A stretch of DNA of 64,000 bases from JAFECT01 sp036501825 (GCA_036501825.1 DASXZP010000036.1:744001-808000); one strand, 5' to 3'; positions 44,661 through 53,975 are shown, counted from the first letter of the stretch. The notes: generated by a model from the letters alone, not told the origin. Program-made: numbers and translations.

Positions 44661-46184
44661 TTGACCACGACTTTCCAAGACCTCGGCCTCTCCAAGCCGA
44701 TCCTCAACGCCCTCGCTCACGAGGGTTACGTCAATCCGACGCCGATTCAGGCCAAGGCCATTCCGGTGGTGATGAGCGGGCGCGACCTGCTGGGCATCGC
44801 CCAGACCGGCACCGGCAAGACCGCGGCCTTCGCGCTGCCGATTCTCGAGCGCCTGGCCGACGACCGTAAGGTCCCCCAGCGCGGCACCTGCCGCGTGCTG
44901 GTGCTGTCGCCGACGCGCGAACTCGCCACCCAGATCGCCGAAAGCTTCAAGTCCTACGGCAAACACCTCGGCCTCAAGGTCGCGGTGGTGTTCGGCGGCG
45001 TTAAGTACGGCGCCCAGATCAAGGCGATCAACGGCGGCCTCGACGTGCTCGTCGCGACGCCGGGCCGTCTGCTCGACCACATGGGCGAGCGCGTGCTCGA
45101 CCTGAAGGGCACCGAGATCTTCGTCCTCGACGAAGCCGATCAGATGCTCGACCTCGGCTTTGTGAAACCGATCCGCCAGATCGCGTCTAAGCTGTCGGCC
45201 AAGCGGCAGAACCTGTTCTTCTCGGCCACCATGCCGGGCGAGATCGGCAAGCTGGCCGCCGAACTGCTGCGCGATCCGCAGCGGGTCGAGGTTACGCCGC
45301 AGGCAACGACCGTCGAAAAGATCAGCCAGTCGGTGCTGTTCGTGGAGCAGACGCGCAAGCGCGCGCTGCTGAGCGAGCTGTTCTCCGATCCGACCTGGAC
45401 CAAGACGCTCATCTTCACCAAGACCAAGCGCGGCGCCGACCGTGTCGCGGCCTATCTGGAAGCCGGCGGCGTCGAAGCCGCCGCCATCCACGGCGATAAG
45501 AGCCAGGGCCAGCGCGAGCGCGCCCTGCAGGCGTTCAAGGACGGCCGCGTTCGCGCGCTGGTCGCCACCGACATCGCCGCGCGCGGGATCGACATCGACA
45601 GCGTCACCCACGTGGTGAACTACGAACTGCCGTACGTCGCCGAAGCCTACGTCCACCGCATCGGCCGGACCGCGCGCGCCGGCGCTTCGGGCATCGCCGT
45701 CAGCCTCTGCGCCGACGACGAACGCAACCTGCTGAAGGACATCCAGCGTCTGACCCGTCAGACGATCCCGACCTTCGACCGCCGCAAGGACCGTGCGCTC
45801 GGCGCGCTCGATGCGGCGATCACCGCGGCCGGCGTGAAGGAAAAGGCGGAAACGCCCGAACGGGTGCACAAGCCCCGCGGCGACCGCAACGAGGGCGGTC
45901 AACGCAAGTTCGGTCGCGGCCGTCCCGGCGGCGGTCAGGGCCGCAAGCCCGAACGTCGCGGCGAAGGCCACGCCCAGAACTTCGGCGAAGGCCGCTTTGC
46001 CCAGGGTCACGGCAACAAGCACACCGCCGAGCACCGTCACGGCCGTCCGCAAACCCACGCCGCGCGTCCTGTGGTCTCGACCTGGGACCCCAAGGCCGCG
46101 GACACGGCTCCGGCCAACGACGCCGCCCGCAAGCCCAAGCGCCGCAAGCGCAAGGGCAACGACCAACGCTCGGCCGCGCGCTGA
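44661..46184 (+). CDS. DEAD-box ATP-dependent RNA helicase
   Basis: The protein is 507 aa from TTG 44661 (TTTFQDLGLSKPILNALAHE). An upstream Arg-rich extension in the open frame has no family character. Motifs are Q motif GYVNPTPIQ, Walker A AQTGTGKT, PTRELA, TPGRLLDH, VLDEADQML, FSATMP, and in the second domain LIFTKTKRGAD, ATDIAARGIDID and HRIGRTARAG. The basic, Gly/Arg/His-rich tail (about 130 residues) probably binds RNA, as in RhlE-type helicases. It would unwind RNA during ribosome assembly or mRNA decay. A strong terminator follows. Confidence 0.95.
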   Translation: MTTTFQDLGLSKPILNALAHEGYVNPTPIQAKAIPVVMSGRDLLGIAQTGTGKTAAFALPILERLADDRKVPQRGTCRVLVLSPTRELATQIAESFKSYGKHLGLKVAVVFGGVKYGAQIKAINGGLDVLVATPGRLLDHMGERVLDLKGTEIFVLDEADQMLDLGFVKPIRQIASKLSAKRQNLFFSATMPGEIGKLAAELLRDPQRVEVTPQATTVEKISQSVLFVEQTRKRALLSELFSDPTWTKTLIFTKTKRGADRVAAYLEAGGVEAAAIHGDKSQGQRERALQAFKDGRVRALVATDIAARGIDIDSVTHVVNYELPYVAEAYVHRIGRTARAGASGIAVSLCADDERNLLKDIQRLTRQTIPTFDRRKDRALGALDAAITAAGVKEKAETPERVHKPRGDRNEGGQRKFGRGRPGGGQGRKPERRGEGHAQNFGEGRFAQGHGNKHTAEHRHGRPQTHAARPVVSTWDPKAADTAPANDAARKPKRRKRKGNDQRSAAR

Positions 46185-46209
46185 GCTTAGGTTGATTGAA
46201 AGATCGAAG

Positions 46210-46237
46210 AGCCCGTGTCGAAAGGCGCGGGCTTTTT
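46210..46237 (+). terminator. Rho-independent terminator of the helicase gene
   Basis: A 10-bp stem (AGCCCGTGTC / GGCGCGGGCT, two G-U pairs) is closed by a GAAA tetraloop and followed by TTTTT. It is 25 nt after the stop codon and just before the end of the convergent thiolase gene. Confidence 0.93.
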
Positions 46238-46244
46238 CGTGGGC

Positions 46245-47438
46245 CTAGACCAACTCCACCGCCATCGCCGTTGCTTCGCCGCCGCCGATGCACAGGCTGG
46301 CGAGGCCGCGTTTCTTGCCGCGTGCTTCCAGCGCCGACAGCAGGGTCGCCAGGATGCGCGCGCCTGAGGCGCCGATGGGGTGGCCGAGCGCGCAGGCGCC
46401 GCCGTTTACGTTCAGCTTTTCGTGCGGGATGTCGAGTTCGCGCATCGCGATCATGGCGACCACGGCGAAGGCCTCGTTGACCTCGAACAGGTCGACGTCG
46501 TCGACGCTCCAGCCGGCCTTCTTCAGCGCCTTCTGCATCGCCGGCACCGGCGCGGTGGTGAACAGGGCCGGTTCGTGCGCGTGGGCGGCGTGGGCGACGA
46601 CGCGAGCGACGATGGGCAGGCCCAGCATCTTGGCGACGGACTCGCGGGTCATCACCAGGGCCGCGGCGCCGTCGGAGATCGAGGAGGCATTGGCGGCGGT
46701 GATGGTCCCGTCCTTGGCGAAGGCGGGCTTGAGCGTCGGAATCTTCGACGGATCCGCCTTCAGCGGCTGCTCGTCCTTCGACACGGTTTCCGTGCCCTTG
46801 CGGCCGACGATCTCCACCGGCACGACTTCGCGGTCGAAGGCGCCGCTTTCAATGGCTTTCTTCGCACGCGACAGGCTCTCGATGGCGTAGGCGTCCTGGG
46901 CTTCGCGAGTGAACTGATATTCGCGCGCCGAGTCCTCGGCGAAGGCGCCCATCAGCTTACCCGGCGTGTACGCGTCTTCGAGACCGTCGAGGTACATGCT
47001 GTCGGAAATCACGTCGTGACCGATGCGCGCGCCGCCGCGATGCTTGGCCATCAGGTAGGGCGCGTTGGTCATGCTCTCCATGCCGCCGGCGATGATCACA
47101 TCGGCTTGTCCCGCGGCCAGGGCATCGTGCGCCATGATCGCGGCCTGCATGCCCGAGCCGCACATCTTGTTCACGGTGGTCGCTTCGACGCCGAGCGGCA
47201 GGCCCGCACCGATCGCCGCCTGGCGCGCGGGCGCCTGGCCCAGGCCCGCCGGCAGGACGCAGCCCATGAAGATCTGCTCGATCTTCTCCGGCGCGAGCTT
47301 GGCGCGTTCGACCGCGGCCTTCACCGCGGCTGCGCCCAGTTGGGTGGACTTGGCGCCGGACAGCACGCCCTGGAAACCGCCCATGGGGGTGCGGGCGTAG
47401 GCGGCGATGACGACGGGATCGGAACCATTGGCGGACAT
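46245..47438 (-). CDS. Thiolase (acetyl-CoA acetyltransferase)
   Basis: This 397-aa enzyme is from ATG 47438 (MSANGSDPVVIAAYARTPMG). The acyl-accepting Cys is in NKMCGSGMQAAIMAHDAL, the NEAF motif is in DLFEVNEAFAVVAMIAM, the GGACALGHPIGASGARI motif holds the catalytic His, and CIGGGEATAMAVE holds the second Cys. It either condenses two acetyl-CoA (as PhaA) or cleaves 3-ketoacyl-CoA. Acetoacetyl-CoA is also a precursor of HMG-CoA, but the gene is 18 kb away from the HMGR operon. It is divergent from an HxlR regulator. Confidence 0.95.
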   Translation of the reverse strand: MSANGSDPVVIAAYARTPMGGFQGVLSGAKSTQLGAAAVKAAVERAKLAPEKIEQIFMGCVLPAGLGQAPARQAAIGAGLPLGVEATTVNKMCGSGMQAAIMAHDALAAGQADVIIAGGMESMTNAPYLMAKHRGGARIGHDVISDSMYLDGLEDAYTPGKLMGAFAEDSAREYQFTREAQDAYAIESLSRAKKAIESGAFDREVVPVEIVGRKGTETVSKDEQPLKADPSKIPTLKPAFAKDGTITAANASSISDGAAALVMTRESVAKMLGLPIVARVVAHAAHAHEPALFTTAPVPAMQKALKKAGWSVDDVDLFEVNEAFAVVAMIAMRELDIPHEKLNVNGGACALGHPIGASGARILATLLSALEARGKKRGLASLCIGGGEATAMAVELV

Positions 47439-47619
47439 GAGGGGAGGACTCCGGACTCTAGGCTGGGGTTTTAACCGCCGAGGCAGGGGCGGGGGCAAGT
47501 CCTGCGACGAAAAGATGGGGAGCCCTGGCGGGCCCCCCGCAGGTGACATCGCGACTGGTCGGGGCCTTCCCGGCCCGGGGTTTCCCGATGGGGCACAGCC
47601 AAGGTCAGTTGCATTTCAA

Positions 47620-47632
47620 AACTAATATAGTT
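47620..47632. promoter_or_regulatory. AACTA-N3-TAGTT palindrome, candidate HxlR operator
   Basis: A perfect 5-bp inverted repeat in a short AT-rich patch lies 57 nt upstream of the HxlR start and about 180 nt from the divergent thiolase gene. The position suits control of one or both genes. Confidence 0.5.
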
Positions 47633-47688
47633 AGTTCGTAAACGCAACGCACTTGTCAAACGCCGGATCAACGCGCACTTTCAAGCCC

Positions 47689-48180
47689 ATGGGCCGAACC
47701 GCCGACTATTCCAAGGAAAGCTGCACCGTAGCCGCCGCGTTGGAGGTGATCGGCGACCCGTGGACCCTGCTGGTCATCCGCGACGCCTTCCAGGGCGTGC
47801 GCCGCTTCGAGCAGTGGCAGGAGCGGCTGGGGGTCGCGCGCAACGTCCTGGCCGCGCGGCTGAAGTCGCTGGTCCGCCACGGGGTGCTGGAGCCCCAGGC
47901 CTATTCCGAACGCCCGCTGCGCCACGAGTACGTGCTGACCCGCAAGGGCAAGGATCTCTACATCGTGCTTCTGGCCCTGCACGGCTGGGGCGCCAAGCAC
48001 CTCTACGGCGAGAGCGATGCCGGCGTGAGCTTCATCCACAAGGCCTGCGGCAAGGAGCTCGATCCGACGCTGGCCTGCGGCGGTTGCGGTGAACAGGTGC
48101 GGCCGCGCGATCTTGAGATCAAACGCACCGCGGGTCTGCCCACGGTCGGTGAAGTGCTCGCGAAAGACGAAGCCGCCTGA
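47689..48180 (+). CDS. HxlR-family transcriptional regulator
   Basis: This 163-aa winged-helix protein has SCTVAAALEVIGDPWTLLVIRDAFQGVRRFEQWQERLGVARNVLAARLKSLVRHGVLEPQAYSERPLRHEYVLTRKG-type sequence, the standard HxlR domain. An added C-terminal segment carries CGKELD, then CGGCGEQVRPRD, cysteines that could bind metal or sense redox. ATG 47689 is chosen; TTG 47653 would add 12 residues. Divergent from the thiolase gene. Confidence 0.9.
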   Translation: MGRTADYSKESCTVAAALEVIGDPWTLLVIRDAFQGVRRFEQWQERLGVARNVLAARLKSLVRHGVLEPQAYSERPLRHEYVLTRKGKDLYIVLLALHGWGAKHLYGESDAGVSFIHKACGKELDPTLACGGCGEQVRPRDLEIKRTAGLPTVGEVLAKDEAA

Positions 48181-48193
48181 TCAGCCGAAGCGG

Positions 48194-48709
48194 CTAAAGA
48201 TCTGCCGGGTCGATGGTGAAGATCGACAGCACCAGCGGTCCGTCGCAGAGCTTGCGATCCTCGGCCGAGTCCAAGCCCCAGTCCGAGCCCGGCGGCGTTG
48301 CGGTCAGTTTCACGAACGGCTTGCACGGCGCCTTGCCCGTATCCTTGGGGAAGATGACGCTGAAGTCGGCGCTTTTGCCGGGCCGCAGCACCAGGCCGAT
48401 GCCGTGGCGCGAATTTCCCGGCGGCGGCGCGAACTGCTGCACCGTCGCATCGAGCGGCGCCCCGTCCGCGCCGGTCAGGGCGATCGCCGGATAGCCCTTC
48501 AGGCTGCACAGCCGGCTGCTGCGATTGACGAACTTGTAGGTGATCAGCCCCACTGAGGCGTCCTCGGCCGCGTGCTTGAGCGCCAGGTCCTGGGAGCGGC
48601 AGGGCGGCGTGTCGGCCGCCGACGGGGTAGGGCCCTGGTTCTGATTGCACCCGGCGAGCGCCAGCGCGCCCGCAACGAGGCCCAGTCCGACAACGGTCAG
48701 CTTTCGCAT
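48194..48709 (-). CDS. DUF4232-type lipoprotein (copy 1)
   Basis: This 171-aa protein has a lipoprotein signal (MRKLTVVGLGLVAGALALAG, lipobox Cys about 21). The mature domain (CRSQDLALKHAAEDASVGLITYKFVNRSSRLCSLKGYPAIALTG) matches DUF4232, with paired cysteines likely forming disulfides. It is of unknown function, exported and membrane-anchored. A related gene lies next door. Confidence 0.85.
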   Translation of the reverse strand: MRKLTVVGLGLVAGALALAGCNQNQGPTPSAADTPPCRSQDLALKHAAEDASVGLITYKFVNRSSRLCSLKGYPAIALTGADGAPLDATVQQFAPPPGNSRHGIGLVLRPGKSADFSVIFPKDTGKAPCKPFVKLTATPPGSDWGLDSAEDRKLCDGPLVLSIFTIDPADL

Positions 48710-48795
48710 GCGCGCCCCCGTCCGGGGCGCGGTCAGGCCGCGCCCGAACGGGCACCATAGCTCAGTTCGCGGCCCTGCGGGTTAACTCGGCCGCC

Positions 48796-49404
48796 CTAAC
48801 TCGGGCGAACCGGCGACAGCATGATCTGGGTGGAACAGACCTGCAGGGCGTCGTTCACGTCGATGGCCTGGGTGTTGCCGGGCGGGGTGACGCGAATCTT
48901 GGCCGTGTTCACGCACGGAATGCCTGCGCCGGAGATGCCGGTGTAGCGGATGCGGAACACCGCTGTGCCCTTGGGCGCCAGGTTGACCGTCGCCGGCGCG
49001 CCGTTGGCGGCGAAGTCCCCGTCCTGTGACTGCACGGTGGGGACCGAGGTGATCGGCTGACCCTTGGCGTCGATCAACGCGAGCGTCGGGAAGCCGGTCA
49101 GGCTGCAGGCCGCCGCCGCGTTGTTGGTGAAGGCGTAAACCACCTCACGCTGGCCCGCGCCCGCATCATCGCTCTGGTGCGCGAGGCTGAGGTCGCCCGA
49201 CTTGCACGGGGCCGCATTGGCCGGCGGCGTGGTCGAGCCTGCCATGTTGTTCGCGGGCGTCGTGGCCACGGTGTTGCCCACCGGCGCGCCGACATTGGCG
49301 GTATCGTTGGCGGCGGCGTTGTTGGCGGGCTTGCCCTGCCCGCAGGCGGCAAGGCTGAGGGTCGCTAGGGCCGCGAGGGCCACTGTGCCGTAGGCGCGTT
49401 TCAT
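48796..49404 (-). CDS. DUF4232-type lipoprotein (copy 2)
   Basis: This 202-aa protein is from ATG 49404 (MKRAYGTVALAALATLSLAAC, lipobox Cys about 21). A low-complexity linker rich in Ala, Asn and Thr precedes the DUF4232 domain (CKSGDLSLAHQSDDAGAGQREVVYAFTNNAAAACSLTGFPTLALID). The domain aligns with copy 1 in the same order, so the two are paralogs. Function unknown. Confidence 0.85.
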   Translation of the reverse strand: MKRAYGTVALAALATLSLAACGQGKPANNAAANDTANVGAPVGNTVATTPANNMAGSTTPPANAAPCKSGDLSLAHQSDDAGAGQREVVYAFTNNAAAACSLTGFPTLALIDAKGQPITSVPTVQSQDGDFAANGAPATVNLAPKGTAVFRIRYTGISGAGIPCVNTAKIRVTPPGNTQAIDVNDALQVCSTQIMLSPVRPS

Positions 49405-49485
49405 CACCGGTCTCCCGAATAGTCCCGCACCATAACGCACCTTCGCCGTAATGGCTCCGCCTCGCCCGACGCGCGAATCCGAAAA

Positions 49486-50685
49486 TCAGGCCAGGGCCTC
49501 GGTGGAGGCGATGAAACCGCCGCCCAGGACGCGGCCGGGATCGGCGTCGTCGTAGAGCACGCAGGCCTGGCCGGGCGCCACGCCTTCCTCGCCTTCGTCG
49601 AAGCGCACGATGGGTCCCGAAGCGTCGAGATCGAGCCGCGCCGGCGCCGGGGGGCGGGTGGAGCGCACGCGTGCGCGCACCTTCAGGCCAGACGTTGCCG
49701 CGTCGGCGAGCGTCGGCTGGTCGCCCAGCCAGTTGTCCTCGCTCAGGCGCAGGGCGCCAGTGAGCAAGGCTTCGCGCGGTCCGACGATCACGCGCGCTGA
49801 GTCCGGTTCGATGCGCACCACAAACAGCGGTTCGCCCACCGCGACGTTGAGCCCCCGCCGTTGTCCCACGGTGTAACCGATCACGCCCGCATGTTTTCCG
49901 AGCAAGCGGCCGTCGAGGTGCACGATGTCGCCCGCCCTGCGCCCCTGTGGACGCAGCTTGTCGATCAGGGTGACGTAGTCGCCGTCGGGCACGAAACAGA
50001 TGTCCTGACTGTCCGGCTTGATCGCAATGTCGAGACCGACGGCGGCGGCGACGCCGCGCACCTGCGGCTTGGGCAGGTCGGCGATCGGAAAGCGCAGAAA
50101 CGCGAGTTGCGCGCGGGTGGTGGCGAACAGGAAATAGCTCTGGTCGCGCGCGGGGTCGGACGCGACGCGCAACTGCGCGCCCGTATCGCCTTCGGACCGG
50201 CGAACGTAATGGCCGGTTGCCAGCGCCTCGGCGCCCAGGCTCTTGGCCACGTCGAGCAGGTCGCGGAACTTGACCGTCTGGTTGCACCGGATGCACGGCA
50301 CCGGCGTCTGGCCGGCGAGATAGGTGTCCGCAAAGGTCTCGATCACCGCGTCGCGGAACTTGCTCTCGTAGTCGAGCACGTAGTGCGGGATGCCGATGTG
50401 TTCGGCGGCGCGGCGCGCGTCGTGAATGTCCTGGCCGGCGCAGCAGGCGCCCTTTTGCTTCACCGCCGCGCCATGGTCGTAGAGCTGTAGCGTCACGCCC
50501 ACCACGTCGTAGCCGGCCCGTTGCAACAGGGCCGCGGTCACCGTCGAATCCACCCCGCCGGACATGGCGGCCACCACCCGGGCTCCCTGGGGCAGGCCCA
50601 CGGCCAGGCGGGCGCGCTCGACAGCGAGGTCGAGGTCCACGGCTTCCATGGCGGGGATCGGGCAGGCGGTGGTCATCGCGCCCAT
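49486..50685 (-). CDS. mnmA: tRNA-specific 2-thiouridylase MnmA
   Basis: This is a 399-aa enzyme that thiolates U34 of Glu, Gln and Lys tRNAs using ATP and persulfide sulfur. The PP-loop is VVAAMSGGVDSTVTAALL. The first catalytic Cys is in VPCIRCNQTVKF, the second in PDSQDICFVPDGDY, and the C-terminal domains have GYTVGQRRGLNVA and GQACVLYDD. ATG 50685 or 50676 may start the protein. A single housekeeping gene next to the flagellar cluster. Confidence 0.97.
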   Translation of the reverse strand: MGAMTTACPIPAMEAVDLDLAVERARLAVGLPQGARVVAAMSGGVDSTVTAALLQRAGYDVVGVTLQLYDHGAAVKQKGACCAGQDIHDARRAAEHIGIPHYVLDYESKFRDAVIETFADTYLAGQTPVPCIRCNQTVKFRDLLDVAKSLGAEALATGHYVRRSEGDTGAQLRVASDPARDQSYFLFATTRAQLAFLRFPIADLPKPQVRGVAAAVGLDIAIKPDSQDICFVPDGDYVTLIDKLRPQGRRAGDIVHLDGRLLGKHAGVIGYTVGQRRGLNVAVGEPLFVVRIEPDSARVIVGPREALLTGALRLSEDNWLGDQPTLADAATSGLKVRARVRSTRPPAPARLDLDASGPIVRFDEGEEGVAPGQACVLYDDADPGRVLGGGFIASTEALA

Positions 50686-50735
50686 TTAGCGACCCGGAGC
50701 CCCGATTGCGAGACGCCGGACGGTCGCGGCTGGGA

Positions 50736-51671
50736 TTACGCCGTGGCGGACAGGATATTCAGTAGGGAATTGTTCTGCAGCCCAGCCAGGACCTCGGCCG
50801 AGGCCTGGACCGACTGCTGGGCCTGGGTGAGCTTGGTCAGGGCCGTGGCCATGTCGACGTTGGTGGTGTTGCCGATCAGGGTGGTCAGCGAGTCCGACTG
50901 AGCCTGCTGGGCGGTGACGTGGTTGGTCACGTTCGACTGCAGGGCCCCGTTCTCGGCCTGGAAGTTGGTCACCTCGGTGTTGGCGCTGTCGAATCCCGAC
51001 AGCATGCCCTGCAAGGCGGTGATCTGGGTCTCTGTGAGCTGGCCCGTGAGCGGACCGTCCGTGCCCGCGTTCAAGGTCTGGATCTGGTTGAACATGCCGA
51101 GCAGGTCCTTGCCCACGTCGCTGGCCAGGAAGCCGGTCTGCACGGTCGTCGTGTCGTCGAGCTGCGAAGTCTGCTTCAGCGGGCCGTTCTGGAAGACCGA
51201 GCCCACGCTCGGCGCGGCGTTCAGGTCCGTCAGCGTGCTCGCGCTCACCGGCGCCGCGTCCGAGCGGCCGCCGCCGAAGATGTAGACGCCGTTGCTGGTG
51301 GTGTTCAGGCCGTCGACGGCCTGCTGATAGTATTCCTCGACGCTCTGCATGAAGCCGGTGGCCGAGCCGGAGGCCAGCGCATTGGTGATCGCCTGGCGCG
51401 CGTCCGTGCCCGCGGTCGAGATCTCGCTGAAGGCGGTGTCTTGCACGCTCAGGCGCGACGTGACCAGATTTCCCGACGCGATGAAGCCGTTGAGCCGCGT
51501 CTGCGCGCCCTGCATGGCGGTGAGCGTTTCCGATCCCTGGCCGTAGCTCTGCAGGTCGGCGCCGACCTTGCCGGTGGAGACTTGGTTCTGCGCGGTGGTC
51601 TGGGTCTGCTCGGCGTTCATCAGGTTGAGCAGGGCCGAGTTCCAGGAATCCGCGGTCGATACGATGTTCAT
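50736..51671 (-). CDS. flgL: Flagellar hook-filament junction protein FlgL
   Basis: This 311-aa flagellin-like protein is HAP3, which joins the hook to the filament. The N-terminal helix (WNSALLNLMNAEQTQTTAQNQVSTGKVGADLQSYGQGSETL) and C-terminal helix (LTTLIGNTTNVDMATALTKLTQAQQSVQASAEVLAGL) follow the flagellin pattern, with a variable middle. It is 13 nt downstream of flgK and co-transcribed with it from the sigma-54 promoter at 53960-53975. Confidence 0.93.
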   Translation of the reverse strand: MNIVSTADSWNSALLNLMNAEQTQTTAQNQVSTGKVGADLQSYGQGSETLTAMQGAQTRLNGFIASGNLVTSRLSVQDTAFSEISTAGTDARQAITNALASGSATGFMQSVEEYYQQAVDGLNTTSNGVYIFGGGRSDAAPVSASTLTDLNAAPSVGSVFQNGPLKQTSQLDDTTTVQTGFLASDVGKDLLGMFNQIQTLNAGTDGPLTGQLTETQITALQGMLSGFDSANTEVTNFQAENGALQSNVTNHVTAQQAQSDSLTTLIGNTTNVDMATALTKLTQAQQSVQASAEVLAGLQNNSLLNILSATA

Positions 51672-51684
51672 CTACGCCTCTCGA

Positions 51685-53823
51685 TCACGCGCCGGGCTGC
51701 AGAATGCTCAGCAGGGTGTCGCCCATGTCCTTCGACGCCTGGATCAGGCGCGCGGACGCGTTGTAGGCCTGCTGATACATGGTGAGGTTGGTCAGCTCCT
51801 GATCCAGGTTCACGCCCTGGGCCGAGGACAGTTGTGAGTTGGCCTGTGTCTGCAGGGCATCCGCCGACGTCGACGCCGACGAGAAGCTCGCCGCCTGCTG
51901 ACCCAGTGAGCCGGCAAAGCGCGAGGCATAGTTGTCGATGCGCGACAGCCCGCCCGGGTCCTGGCCGACGGCCGCGAACGTCGCATTGGCCTGGCCGACG
52001 TTGGCGAAGGCTTGCGCGCCCGTGCCATCCCCCGACACGACGCCCGGCGTGCCGATCGCGGCCCCCAGGTTGAGGACGGCAATCGGCAGGTTGTTCGGGT
52101 TCTGCAGCATCGCCGCATTGACCGAGAACGACTGGGCGCGGTTGGCGCGCAGGCCCGGATCGACGCCGAACAGGGCGTTCAGGGTCGGACCAGTGCCGCC
52201 GCCCCAGCTGGTCGTGTCGTTGGTCACCGACATGGTCGCCGCCGGCGTGACCGAAGGCGTGAACTGCAACGCGCCGCTGCTGTCCAGCGCGAAGCTGCCG
52301 TAGCGGCCGACGCCGGTGGTGGTGGAATTCAGCGCCGACAGCACGCTCGCCATGGTCCCGCCGCTGGGGATCGACACGGTGATGTTCTTCAGCAGCGAGC
52401 CCTGCGGGCTGGTGAACTGGAACTGGACCTGGCCGCCGGCGGCGAACTGGTTCGCGCTCGAGGCCGCGAGGCTGGTGTTGTAGTTGGTGAGCTGGCTCGA
52501 GGTGATGACGTTGTTCAGCCCGAAGTACCAGGAGAAGCCCTTGCCGCCGTTGCTCGACGGCGTGGTCGCATCGTCGCTGACCGCAACGCCCAGACCGCCG
52601 GCGCCGGAAAGACTCAGCACGCCGTTGCTGAACGACGCGCTTCCGTTCGAGCCCAAGGTGCTGTTCAGGGTGCTGAGGAAGGTCGAGGGCGTGAACGCGG
52701 CGTTGGCGCCGCCGTCCAGGCTCATGGTCCCGTTGGTGAAGTCGATCGACACCTGGTGCTGCACCACGCCGGAGGAATCGACCAGGGCGATGGTGGTCTT
52801 GCCGCTGAAGCCGGCGACCGCGCTCGGCAGATCGAGGCCTATGTTCTGACCGGTCAGGGTGGTGGGCGGCGGCGAGGCGGTGTTGGCGTTCGAGACCTTG
52901 TTCAGCTGGTCGGCGATGCCCGAGGTCAGCTCCGCGAGCTGGGCGGCGGCCTGGGGCGCGGTCTGGTCGCGCAACTGCAACAGGCCCGAGATTTCCCCGG
53001 AAGACACGTGATCGGCCAGATCCACCGCCGCGCCGTTCGGCGGCGTCAGCAGGACCTGGTTGAACGATGTCTGCGAGGTGACCACGCCCGAAGGCGTGTA
53101 GCTGAGGGTCGCTGCGCCGTCGCCGGCGAGCAGGGTTCCGTCGGTGGTGCGCACCATGACGCCGCCGTCGGCGCGCTGCTGCACGGTGACGCCCATCAGC
53201 GATGAGAGCTGACCGATCAGGGTCTGCTGGTTGCTCTGGGCGCCGGTGGCGTCGTTGCCCGCGACGGTGGCGTGAGAGATCTGGACGTTCAGGGCTTCGA
53301 TCTGCTGCAGCAGGCCGTTCACCGTGTTCACGTCGGTGGAAATCTGGGTGTCGGCGTTGGCGCGCACGGTCTGGATGCCCTGCGCGATGTTGGTCGCCTG
53401 CGCGAACAGGCTCTGGGCGTTGGTCAGGGTCGCCTGGCGCTGGGGCGTCGAGGTCGGATTTTCCGCCAGCGACGAGAACGACGCGAACAGCGAGTCGGCC
53501 TGGCTGAAGAAACTCGACGCCGTGGACGGGTCGCCGAACAGCGCCTGCAGTTGCGAGAAGTTGCTGTTGAGCGCGTCGGCCTGGCCCGCGGACGAACTGG
53601 CGTTGAACGAGGCGGCCTGCAGGAAGGCGTTCGATGCGAGCTGGATGCTGGCGATGTCGACGCCGGTGCCGGTGCCGTCGGTGACGGTCGCGACCTGCTG
53701 CGCGATCTTGCGGATGTAGCCCGGCGTGTCGGCGTTGGTGACGTTTTCCGACACCACCTGCAACTGGGTCTGGGCCGTCTGCAGGCCGGTGAGACCGGCG
53801 CTCATAATCGAGTTCAGCGACAC
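51685..53823 (-). CDS. flgK: Flagellar hook-associated protein FlgK (HAP1)
   Basis: This 712-aa protein caps the hook before filament assembly. The rod-like start SLNSIMSAGLTGLQTAQTQLQVVSENVTNADTPGYIRK and the C-terminal NLTMYQQAYNASARLIQASKDMGDTLL are diagnostic. The middle is a variable beta-rich region, somewhat longer than in enteric bacteria. It heads a two-gene operon with flgL. Its leader of about 125 nt carries two dyads that fit FlbD (ftr) sites. Confidence 0.96.
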   Translation of the reverse strand: MSLNSIMSAGLTGLQTAQTQLQVVSENVTNADTPGYIRKIAQQVATVTDGTGTGVDIASIQLASNAFLQAASFNASSSAGQADALNSNFSQLQALFGDPSTASSFFSQADSLFASFSSLAENPTSTPQRQATLTNAQSLFAQATNIAQGIQTVRANADTQISTDVNTVNGLLQQIEALNVQISHATVAGNDATGAQSNQQTLIGQLSSLMGVTVQQRADGGVMVRTTDGTLLAGDGAATLSYTPSGVVTSQTSFNQVLLTPPNGAAVDLADHVSSGEISGLLQLRDQTAPQAAAQLAELTSGIADQLNKVSNANTASPPPTTLTGQNIGLDLPSAVAGFSGKTTIALVDSSGVVQHQVSIDFTNGTMSLDGGANAAFTPSTFLSTLNSTLGSNGSASFSNGVLSLSGAGGLGVAVSDDATTPSSNGGKGFSWYFGLNNVITSSQLTNYNTSLAASSANQFAAGGQVQFQFTSPQGSLLKNITVSIPSGGTMASVLSALNSTTTGVGRYGSFALDSSGALQFTPSVTPAATMSVTNDTTSWGGGTGPTLNALFGVDPGLRANRAQSFSVNAAMLQNPNNLPIAVLNLGAAIGTPGVVSGDGTGAQAFANVGQANATFAAVGQDPGGLSRIDNYASRFAGSLGQQAASFSSASTSADALQTQANSQLSSAQGVNLDQELTNLTMYQQAYNASARLIQASKDMGDTLLSILQPGA

Positions 53824-53838
53824 GCCCAGGCCGTCCCG

Positions 53839-53878
53839 CCCGGCAAGCCCGGGTCTATGCCCGGCAGGGTTTGCCGGG
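53839..53878. promoter_or_regulatory. Two ftr-like dyads in the flgK leader
   Basis: CCCGG-N5-CCGGG (53839-53853) and CCCGGCA-N5-TGCCGGG (53860-53878) lie about 80 and 103 nt downstream of the predicted flgK start point. In C. crescentus, FlbD-binding ftr elements controlling this promoter are also located downstream of the start. The match to ftr is by position and symmetry, from memory of the system. The same bases could also fold as an mRNA hairpin. Confidence 0.55.
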
Positions 53879-53959
53879 TCCGCGCCGCATTGAGCGACAT
53901 CAGATCGTTGAATTTAAAGCGTTTCCTCGACATGAGGCCGCCTCCTTGGGATCAGGAGG

Positions 53960-53975
53960 CGCAAGAGCGGCGCCA
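53960..53975 (-). promoter_or_regulatory. Sigma-54 promoter of flgKL
   Basis: On the minus strand the sequence is TGGCGC-N5-TTGCG, with GG and GC 10 nt apart as required (consensus TGGCAC-N5-TTGCA). It lies about 137 nt upstream of the flgK ATG. It faces away from the fliK promoter 138 nt to the right. Confidence 0.8.
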
